Assembly: GCA_003648245.1 (NCBI GenBank)
Contig: QMOO01000019.1
Span: forward strand, 1 to 12,188
DNA length: 12,188 nucleotides
Direction of reading: 5' to 3'
Source: Caldisericota bacterium
Lineage (GTDB): Bacteria > Caldisericota > Caldisericia > B22-G15
Part shown: positions 1 through 5,610 of the stretch, piece after piece
Position numbering within the stretch: position 1 is the stretch's first letter
How the letters are laid out: each line of letters opens with the position of its first letter
Notes under the pieces: generated by a model
What the model was told of the DNA's origin: nothing
Seen by the model: the letters and a program-made list of their open reading frames with translations, nothing else
Database searches by the model: none
Program-made: the position numbers and the translations under genes

Positions 1-794
1 GTTAAAACTTTTGTAGGGTCTCCCCCTTTACCCTTAACATAAACAATAAAAAGATATCTAAAGATACCATATAGGACAAAGGGAAGGGAATAAATTAAAC
101 CACTACCAAACCTTTTTACCGTCTCCTCAGAAACAGTATAAAGTGCATAGGAAATTATTGTAGAGGCAGTAACAATGGTTATCATCTGGTCAAGAAACGG
201 AATTGAATAGAGAGATAGAACCTTCCTATGGTTTACAGCGTTACCCCCAAGAGAGTAAAGTTCAAATCTCCTTTTAGAAAAGCCAAGAAATAGAGAAAGA
301 AATATGGTACAGAGTATCAACCAGCTGGATATTGGAATAGAAAAAAGCATTGACCCAGAAAACACCCTCAAAACAAAGTTTGCTGAAATCACCATCACAT
401 CTATTATTACAACTTTCTTTAAGAAAAATGAATAAAGAATATTTAAAACTATGTATATAAGAAAAATTAAAAATAGATTTAACTCCATAAAAAAGGAATA
501 GGTTAGGGGGGTTAATATAAGAATAAAGGAGAGAAGGAGGGCAAAGTTTTTCTTTATTCTCCCTGACGCAATGGGTCTATTCTTTTTATCTGGATGAAGT
601 CTATCTTTCTTACTATCTACAATGTCATTTATTATGTAGAGTCCGCTTGAAATAAAGGATATAAGAAAAAATACTATTAATGTTGGGAGAAAAAAGTCTA
701 AATCAAGAAACCTCTTTGAAAAAACAATAGGTGCAAAGACAAATAAATTTTTAATCCACTGCTTTATTCTTAAGAGAGAGATGAATTCTCTCAT
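1..794 (-). CDS. UbiA-family prenyltransferase, decaprenyl-phosphate phosphoribosyltransferase type (3' end cut off)
   Basis: This is an integral-membrane UbiA-superfamily protein, and 264 codons are visible before the gene leaves the window. I translated it from the minus strand. It starts MREFISLLRIKQW and has the Mg/polyprenyl-phosphate motif NDIVDSKKD at residues 56-64. This is followed by RLHPDKKNRPIASG, the extended pattern typical of the decaprenyl-phosphate phosphoribosyltransferase branch (Rv3806c-like). Later come KKVVIIDVMVISANFVLRV and a GFSKRRFELYSLG stretch, also typical of that branch. Members transfer phosphoribose from PRPP to a polyprenyl phosphate in the cytoplasmic membrane, giving precursors for cell-surface pentose polymers. 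The rest is strongly hydrophobic, consistent with multiple membrane helices. The start ATG overlaps the stop of the upstream gene by 4 bases (ATGA), so it is the last visible gene of the leftward operon. The family branch is fairly sure; the lipid and sugar donor are inferred. Another UbiA-type membrane transferase is the main alternative. Confidence 0.85.
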   Translation of the reverse strand, partial: MREFISLLRIKQWIKNLFVFAPIVFSKRFLDLDFFLPTLIVFFLISFISSGLYIINDIVDSKKDRLHPDKKNRPIASGRIKKNFALLLSFILILTPLTYSFFMELNLFLIFLIYIVLNILYSFFLKKVVIIDVMVISANFVLRVFSGSMLFSIPISSWLILCTIFLSLFLGFSKRRFELYSLGGNAVNHRKVLSLYSIPFLDQMITIVTASTIISYALYTVSEETVKRFGSGLIYSLPFVLYGIFRYLFIVYVKGKGGDPTKVL

Positions 795-1453
795 TCAAAT
801 ACCCTTACCTCTCTTAAATATGTGGTTCTTATAAAGAAGGTGGACGGCTTTGCCGGGTAGGTAATACCGAAAGGTCCATAAAGATGAGACAAATCATACT
901 CTACCCCAAGTATTCTTATATTCCTTACATCTGGATCTGTGGTAAAGTATTTCTGGGTAAACTCACCAAGAAACGGACCGAAAATCTGACCTAAAAGGAT
1001 TGCAAGTATCACAAGGAAAATATTTAGTGCATGGGTAAAAACAAGAAGTAGAATAAATATAAGTGCCGTGGTAAAGGAGGCAACTGCAATACTTGTACCA
1101 CATCTTGAGTGAACGGCAAGCTCCACCTCTCCCCTTGCAAGTCTTTCCCAGGCTTCGCGGCTTGCCCACTCAAGGGTTTCAGGATCCACTGGACCAATTA
1201 TATAGTATCCATTTTCTCTTGCATATCCAGAGAGAACCCCCCTCCTCCCCCATTTTTCTTCTATTACATTTATTGTAGCGTGCTCAAGAGCATGGTTTTT
1301 TCTTAGAGGTTTATTTGTGGCTATCTCTAAAATTTGAAGGGGAACTGTAAGAAGATTAAGGAGTGCATACAATAGATATCCTAAAGGAAGAAGGAACAGA
1401 AATATTAAAAATGGAAAGAAGAATATCAAGAGTAGAAGAATAAACAATGTCAT
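791..1453 (-). CDS. Membrane protein with HxxEH motif, probably DUF6391 family
   Basis: This is a 220-residue protein of unknown function. Residues 1-45 are almost entirely hydrophobic (one or two membrane helices, with little charge before residue 43). A polar domain follows (about 46-120), then a second hydrophobic pair (about 122-160) and a polar tail. The polar domain carries the motif KNHALEHATINV, with H54, E57 and H58 forming HxxEH, and ends with AVHSRCGTS (H115, C118) next to the second helix pair. I associate the HALEHAT pattern with the uncharacterised DUF6391 family, from memory and not verified. HxxEH is also the zinc-binding motif of pitrilysin-type peptidases, so a membrane metalloenzyme is conceivable, but this is inference. 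The gene overlaps the COG2403-type gene upstream and the UbiA-type gene downstream by 4 bases each, so the three products are probably made together. Confidence 0.8.
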   Translation of the reverse strand: MTLFILLLLIFFFPFLIFLFLLPLGYLLYALLNLLTVPLQILEIATNKPLRKNHALEHATINVIEEKWGRRGVLSGYARENGYYIIGPVDPETLEWASREAWERLARGEVELAVHSRCGTSIAVASFTTALIFILLLVFTHALNIFLVILAILLGQIFGPFLGEFTQKYFTTDPDVRNIRILGVEYDLSHLYGPFGITYPAKPSTFFIRTTYLREVRVFE

Positions 1454-2769
1454 TTTACTTTCAGCCTCTCCTTTATTATTTCATGAAGATCTGGTTTTCC
1501 TATCTCCTGGAGTTCATATGTAACTCTAACATAGGGTTTGTTCATATTTATAATTCTACCAAGATTTACAGGGGTGGCAACAACTACAAGTTCAGCATCA
1601 GATGAGTTCACAATTTCCTCAAGTTCCTTAAGCTGTTCCTTGCCATACCCAAGGGCGGGGAGTATGCTTCCAATCTGGGGATACTTAATAAAAGCTTCCT
1701 TTATGGAGCCTTTAATCCATGGACGAGGATCAACTACTTCCCTGGCACCAAATTTCTTGGCAGCAACAAAACCTGCACCAAAAGACATACTTCCATGTGT
1801 AAGTGTTGGACCGTCCTCAATAACAAGTACTTTTTTACCCTTTATCTTCTCATAATCCTCCACAAAGATGGGTGAAGCTGCCTCCACAACTGTAGCATCA
1901 GGATTTAGTCTGTAGATTTTTTCTCTTAATCTTTCAACATTCTCAAAGGGAGCTGTGTCAATCTTGTTTATAACAATTACATCAGCGGATAGAAAATTTG
2001 TCTCACCAGGATGATATGTGGTTTCATGTCCCACTCTTAAAGGATCAACTACAACTATTTGAAGATCTGATTTAAAGAATGGAAAATCATTGTTTCCTCC
2101 ATCCCAGACAACCACATCTGCCTCCTTCTCTGCTGATCCTAAAATCTCTTCATAATCCACTCCTGCATATACAACAACACCTCTATTTATATGAGACTCA
2201 TATTCCTCTCTCTCCTCTATGGTGCAGTTTGCTTTATCCATATCTTCAAAAGTTGCAAACCTCTGGAGTCTCTGCTTCTCAAGGTCTCCATAAGGCATAG
2301 GATGTCTTACAACAACAGGAACAAGACCCATGTCTTTTAAAATACCGACAACTCTCCTTGTGGTTTGACTCTTTCCACATCCAGTTCTTATGGCACATAT
2401 TGAAACTACAGGCTTCTTGCTCTTTATTTGAGTTGATTCTGGTCCAAGAAGCATAAAATCTGCTCCGCTTGCCATAGCAAGGGAGGCTTTATGCATTACA
2501 TATTCATGGGATACGTCTGAATAAGAAAAAACTACAATATTAACATCATATTTTTTGATTAAGCTTACTAAATCTTTTTCAGGATAGATGGGAATCCCAT
2601 CTGGATATAATTTGCCAGCCAGAGAGGCTGGATATTTTCTTCCTTCTATATTTGGAATCTGAGTGGCTGTGAAGGCTACAACCTCAAATTCCTCATTATT
2701 TCTAAAGTAAACATTAAAATTATGAAAATCTCTACCTGCTGCTCCCATAATTATGACTCTCTTCCTCAT
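1450..2769 (-). CDS. COG2403-type P-loop GTPase, cyclic 2,3-diphosphoglycerate synthetase-like
   Basis: This is a cytoplasmic protein of 439 residues from the start chosen here. The N-terminus has GAAGRDFHNF (residues 9-18), a Rossmann-like opening typical of COG2403 predicted GTPases, some of which are named cyclic 2,3-diphosphoglycerate synthetases. A P-loop follows, AIRTGCGKSQTTR, with K133 and S134. It departs from the strict Walker A spacing because Ile sits where A/G is expected. WDGGNNDFPF (222-231) looks like a G3/Walker B region and NKID (268-271) matches the guanine-specificity motif NKxD. The open frame extends upstream to a TTG at 2833-2835, but that TTG is the -35 box of the likely promoter, while the ATG at 2769 has a perfect GGAGG nine bases upstream; I therefore start there. 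It is the first gene of the leftward operon. The family assignment is firm, but the true reaction (nucleotide-dependent synthetase or GTPase) is uncertain. Confidence 0.85.
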   Translation of the reverse strand: MRKRVIIMGAAGRDFHNFNVYFRNNEEFEVVAFTATQIPNIEGRKYPASLAGKLYPDGIPIYPEKDLVSLIKKYDVNIVVFSYSDVSHEYVMHKASLAMASGADFMLLGPESTQIKSKKPVVSICAIRTGCGKSQTTRRVVGILKDMGLVPVVVRHPMPYGDLEKQRLQRFATFEDMDKANCTIEEREEYESHINRGVVVYAGVDYEEILGSAEKEADVVVWDGGNNDFPFFKSDLQIVVVDPLRVGHETTYHPGETNFLSADVIVINKIDTAPFENVERLREKIYRLNPDATVVEAASPIFVEDYEKIKGKKVLVIEDGPTLTHGSMSFGAGFVAAKKFGAREVVDPRPWIKGSIKEAFIKYPQIGSILPALGYGKEQLKELEEIVNSSDAELVVVATPVNLGRIINMNKPYVRVTYELQEIGKPDLHEIIKERLKVK

Positions 2770-2778
2770 TACCACTAA

Positions 2779-2783
2779 CCTCC
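2779..2783 (-). promoter_or_regulatory. Ribosome binding site deciding the start of the COG2403-type gene
   Basis: The minus strand reads AGGAGGTTAGTGGTA just before the ATG at 2769. The perfect GGAGG with a 9-base spacer favours this ATG over the in-frame TTG 66 bases upstream. Confidence 0.75.
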
Positions 2784-2806
2784 TTTTATATATTTGCACA
2801 CATTTA

Positions 2807-2835
2807 AGTATGAAGCATTTAAGCCCTTTGGTCAA
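2807..2835 (-). promoter_or_regulatory. Sigma70-like promoter of the leftward operon
   Basis: Minus-strand TTGACC (2835-2830, five of six matches to the -35 consensus) lies exactly 17 bases from CATACT (2812-2807, four of six matches to -10). Transcription would start near 2800, leaving a leader of about 30 bases with the GGAGG site. This is a reading of the sequence by eye with no experimental support. Confidence 0.5.
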
Positions 2836-2836
2836 G

Positions 2837-2860
2837 ATTCTAACTTTATTGTGTTAGAAT
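2837..2860. repeat. Perfect 8+8 bp inverted repeat between the divergent promoters, candidate operator
   Basis: ATTCTAAC (2837-2844) and GTTAGAAT (2853-2860) are exact reverse complements around an 8-base AT-rich centre. The left arm begins one base from the -35 box of the leftward promoter, and the right arm covers the candidate extended -10 of the rightward operon. No T-run follows in either direction, so it is unlikely to be a terminator. A repressor binding here could control both operons, which is inference. No regulator gene is visible in the window. Confidence 0.5.
2852..2860 (+). promoter_or_regulatory. Candidate extended -10 element of the rightward sugar operon
   Basis: TGTTAGAAT has the TGn extension directly before TAGAAT (five of six matches to TATAAT). 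At 17 bases upstream the -35 region is TCAAGA, a poor match, so the promoter would rely on the extended -10 or an activator. Transcription would begin near 2867, about 40 bases before the first gene. Confidence 0.35.
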
Positions 2861-2896
2861 TTAGTTATGAAGAGAGCCGCCTGTGGTGAAATATCA

Positions 2897-2904
2897 GGGA
2901 GGAG
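2897..2904 (+). promoter_or_regulatory. Strong ribosome binding site of the first gene of the rightward operon
   Basis: GGGAGGAG ends three bases before the ATG at 2908, with the GGAGG core five bases from it. This supports the start chosen for the LmbE-type deacetylase. Confidence 0.7.
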
Positions 2905-2907
2905 ACA

Positions 2908-3651
2908 ATGAAAGTAAGGGATCTCATTAAAATTCCAGATTTTATGGAATTAAAGAAATTTCTCATCTTTGAACCCCATCCTGATGATGCAGACATTTTT
3001 ATGGGAGGAACCATCAAGTGGTTAACTGATAAATCCAAAGATGTAACTCTTGTTACAGTAACTGACGGAAGAAAGGGCACATACGATCCATCAACAACTG
3101 AAGAAAAGCTTAAATTAATACGAAGGAAAGAAAGGGAAAGAGCAGGGAAGGTTCTTGGGATTAAAAAGATACTCATGCTTAACTATGAAGATTTAAATCT
3201 ACCTGATACTGAAAAACTGACTATGGATTTTTTAAGGATAATAAGAGAGTTTAAACCTGATATTGTATTCACTCCAGATCCATGGCTTCCTTATGAGGTT
3301 CACCCGGACCATATAAAAACGGGTATCTGCGTGGCCAGAGCAAGTTTTCTATCCCCTCTTCCTCTTATTTTAAAGGAAACCTCGCCTTTTAATGTAAAAT
3401 GGATTTCCTTCTATATAACACAAAATCCAAACACATACATAGATATAACAGAGACTTTCAAGGAAAAACTGAAGGCTATAGAAACCCACAAAAGTCAATT
3501 TCCAACAGAGGAATCAATTAACTTTATAAGAAATTATTTAACTCTCAAGCATGGTGAATATGGAGAAAGGATTAAAGTTAAATTCGCAGAGGCCTTCAAA
3601 GTGTTATCCCCTCTTCATCTTCATACAAATGTGGATGCATTAAACATGTAG
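2908..3651 (+). CDS. PIG-L/LmbE family zinc-dependent deacetylase
   Basis: This 247-residue cytoplasmic protein belongs to the LmbE/PIG-L family, whose members remove N-acetyl groups from GlcNAc-containing molecules (MshB, GlcNAc-PI deacetylase, archaeal diacetylchitobiose deacetylase, BshB). The signature PHPDDADIFMGGT lies at residues 23-35. H24 and D27 are the expected zinc ligands and D26 the expected general base. The second motif VHPDH supplies the third ligand, H135. The usual HPDDxE is HPDDxD here (D29), a small conservative departure. There is no signal peptide. It is the first gene of the rightward operon, ten bases before the isomerase, so an intracellular sugar or glycoside is a likely substrate. 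Deacetylase chemistry is well supported by the motifs; the substrate cannot be read from the sequence. Confidence 0.88.
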   Translation: MKVRDLIKIPDFMELKKFLIFEPHPDDADIFMGGTIKWLTDKSKDVTLVTVTDGRKGTYDPSTTEEKLKLIRRKERERAGKVLGIKKILMLNYEDLNLPDTEKLTMDFLRIIREFKPDIVFTPDPWLPYEVHPDHIKTGICVARASFLSPLPLILKETSPFNVKWISFYITQNPNTYIDITETFKEKLKAIETHKSQFPTEESINFIRNYLTLKHGEYGERIKVKFAEAFKVLSPLHLHTNVDALNM

Positions 3652-3661
3652 GAGACCTGAG

Positions 3662-4657
3662 ATGGATATAATGACACAATGGGTATTAAATATGCCAGAG
3701 GAAATTAAGGGAGCTGTTGAAATATTTAATGCATTTAAGATTCCAGATTTTTCCTTTAAGAATATAATTCTACTGGGTACTGGTGGTGGTTCAAGAACAA
3801 CCTTTGATTTAATAAGCGCATTTCTTTTTGATAAATTGAAGTTTCCACTTGTAATCCACCAAGGTTATCATATACCAAATTTTGTGAACGAAGAAACTCT
3901 CTCCATAGTTATGAGTTACTCTGGAAAAACAGAAGAAACACTGTCAGCTTTATCTCATGTTATTGGAAAGACCAAAAAAATAATTATTATCACATCTAAT
4001 GGAGAAATGGAGAGCATATCAAGGGAAAAATCCCTTCCGGTTTTAAGGGTTCCCTATGGTTTTGAAGCAAGAAGTGCTATTCCTTATCTATTTTTTCCAC
4101 TTCTTTTAATTCTCTCATCATATCAAAACCTTGATGTGACTAATGAGATAGAAGAAACCATCTCTGTTTTAAAGAGTGAAAGGGAAACTATAAGTTTTGA
4201 TGAAATAAGGAGTGTTTCAGAAAAAATAAAAGGAAAAATTCCTTTTATTTATGGATCCTATGGCTTTTCTGACTCCCTATCCCTGAGGTTTAGAAGGCAG
4301 TTAGCTGAAAACGGTAAGACGCTATCTCATTCAAACATAATTCCAAATATGCATCATGACGAAATCGTTGGATTTATGGATAAGGAAATATTACCCTTTA
4401 TAATTCCTGTATTTTTAAGAGATTACTTCGAGGAAGAAAAAATCAAAAAAAGATTTGATATAACAAAAGAGATTTTTGAGGGTATGGGGATAGATTGTCT
4501 GGAAATATACCCTTTAGCAAAGGGTGGAAAACTTTCGAGAATGTTCTCCATGCTTTTTAAGATAGACCTTATCTCAATAGATTATGGGAAACTAAGGGGC
4601 TTTAATCCAAAAGATGTGTCAATAATAAGTCTGTTGAAGGAGAAAATGGAAGAATGA
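3662..4657 (+). CDS. SIS-domain sugar-phosphate isomerase, bifunctional phosphoglucose/phosphomannose isomerase type
   Basis: This 331-residue protein resembles the PGI/PMI family known from Pyrobaculum and many bacteria, which interconverts glucose-6-P or mannose-6-P with fructose-6-P. The first SIS domain has the phosphate-binding GTGGGS (39-44) and SYSGKTEET (85-93). FEARSAIPYL carries R137. In the second domain RRQLAENGK (211-219) provides E216, and MHHDEIVGF provides H232. The 16-residue E-to-H spacing equals that between the catalytic E203 and H219 I recall for the Pyrobaculum enzyme. These residues argue for an isomerase rather than a GlmS-like transferase or amino-sugar deaminase, which are also SIS proteins. 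The start has a GGAG seven bases upstream that overlaps the previous stop; a second in-frame ATG lies at 3671. The stop overlaps the ROK kinase start by 4 bases, which suggests a shared sugar-phosphate route. Confidence 0.83.
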   Translation: MDIMTQWVLNMPEEIKGAVEIFNAFKIPDFSFKNIILLGTGGGSRTTFDLISAFLFDKLKFPLVIHQGYHIPNFVNEETLSIVMSYSGKTEETLSALSHVIGKTKKIIIITSNGEMESISREKSLPVLRVPYGFEARSAIPYLFFPLLLILSSYQNLDVTNEIEETISVLKSERETISFDEIRSVSEKIKGKIPFIYGSYGFSDSLSLRFRRQLAENGKTLSHSNIIPNMHHDEIVGFMDKEILPFIIPVFLRDYFEEEKIKKRFDITKEIFEGMGIDCLEIYPLAKGGKLSRMFSMLFKIDLISIDYGKLRGFNPKDVSIISLLKEKMEE

Positions 4658-5610
4658 TTTATGGAATTGGAATAGATCTTGGAGGGACAAAAATTCTTGG
4701 TGTTTTAACCGATGAAAATGGAAAAGTATTAAAGAGCATAAAAGAGGAAACAGGGAACACAAATGAGGGGGAAAGGATAATTTCAAACATTATATCCATA
4801 ATAGAAAAACTAAAGGACTCTTTCGAAGTTAAATCTGTGGGAATTGGGTGTGCAGGATTTATTGACTATATAAACGGTGTGGTGCATGAATCTCCAAATA
4901 TAAAGTTTTTAAAGAATTTTCCTTTAGGAAAAACAATCTATGAAAAAATTAAAATACCTGTATTTGTTGATAACGATGTTAAGGCAGGGGGGGTGGCAGA
5001 AATGTATCTTGGCAGTGGAAAAAATCATAAAAACTTTGTGTACATTACCCTTGGAACAGGAATAGGGGGATGTATAGTTTATAACGGGAAAATTTTAAGA
5101 GGAGCAAATAATATGGCCGGGGAGATAGGACACATAACCATTGATGAGTTTGGACCACTATGTGGTTGTGGAAAAAGGGGCTGTGTGGAAGCTCTTGCTT
5201 CTGGGATTTTTATAAAAAATTACTTTATTCATGGGGTTAAAAGAGGAATTAAAACATCTGTCATGGAAGAGGTAAAAGACATATCTGAGATTGATGTACC
5301 CTTAATTACAAAACATGCAAGGAAAAAAGATTTTCTTTCTCTGGAGGTTCTCCGAATTTCAGCAAAAAATGTGGGTCTTATGCTTTCTATTATAATTAAC
5401 ATTCTAAATCCTGAAAAAATAATAATTGGGGGTGGTCTTGTTAAAGCCCTTGATATAGTATTTGAAGAAATGGTAGAAACTACAAGACTTCACTCCCTTA
5501 AAATACCCTTTGAAAGTGTAAAGATTGAGAAATCATCCATGGGGGAAACTGGTGTAGCTGTTGGAGCATCTATTATGGGCATCTTAAGAAGCAAAGGGGT
5601 GATACCATGA
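4654..5610 (+). CDS. ROK-family sugar kinase, glucokinase-like
   Basis: This 318-residue cytoplasmic kinase of the ROK family probably phosphorylates glucose or a related hexose (or N-acetylhexosamine) at O6 using ATP. The N-terminal phosphate-binding motif is GIDLGGTK (6-13). VDND (105-108) contains the expected catalytic Asp, D108, and TLGTGIGGC (132-140) is the second ATP-binding loop. E157-I-G-H160 is the ROK ExGH sugar-binding motif. Zinc ligands are H160, C170, C172 and C177 (in CGCGKRGC). The protein begins directly with the kinase domain and has no helix-turn-helix, so it is an enzyme and not an NagC/XylR-type repressor. It overlaps its neighbours on both sides by ATGA. The family is certain; glucose is the most likely substrate but ManNAc, GlcNAc or fructose kinases share these motifs. 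Confidence 0.88.
   Translation: MIYGIGIDLGGTKILGVLTDENGKVLKSIKEETGNTNEGERIISNIISIIEKLKDSFEVKSVGIGCAGFIDYINGVVHESPNIKFLKNFPLGKTIYEKIKIPVFVDNDVKAGGVAEMYLGSGKNHKNFVYITLGTGIGGCIVYNGKILRGANNMAGEIGHITIDEFGPLCGCGKRGCVEALASGIFIKNYFIHGVKRGIKTSVMEEVKDISEIDVPLITKHARKKDFLSLEVLRISAKNVGLMLSIIINILNPEKIIIGGGLVKALDIVFEEMVETTRLHSLKIPFESVKIEKSSMGETGVAVGASIMGILRSKGVIP

Noticed and set aside
1093..1306. Two overlapping plus-strand open frames of 61 and 65 codons opposite the DUF6391-like gene
   Set aside because: They are antisense shadows in the part of the opposite gene coding for a conserved polar domain; composition is Pro/Phe-rich and there is no ribosome binding site or conserved motif.
2794..2822. TTGCAC with ATTTAA as a rightward promoter
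   Set aside because: The -10 match is poor and the position lies within the leftward promoter; the extended -10 further downstream fits better.
2837..2860. Inverted repeat read as a Rho-independent terminator
   Set aside because: The arms are AT-rich, no T-run follows on either strand, and no operon ends there because both neighbours diverge.
2865..3176. Minus-strand open frame of 103 codons opposite the deacetylase start
   Set aside because: It is antisense to the conserved HPDD region of a clear gene and would read into the divergent control region; low-complexity Ser/Leu composition.
3662..4657. SIS protein as glucosamine-6-phosphate deaminase or GlmS-like protein
   Set aside because: RRQLAENGK and HHDEIVG with correct spacing point to the PGI/PMI group; no glutaminase domain is present. 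The deaminase option is kept only as a pathway alternative.
4654..5610. ROK gene as a sugar-responsive repressor
   Set aside because: The protein begins directly at the kinase motif GIDLGGTK with no helix-turn-helix domain and keeps the expected catalytic Asp, so it is a kinase.
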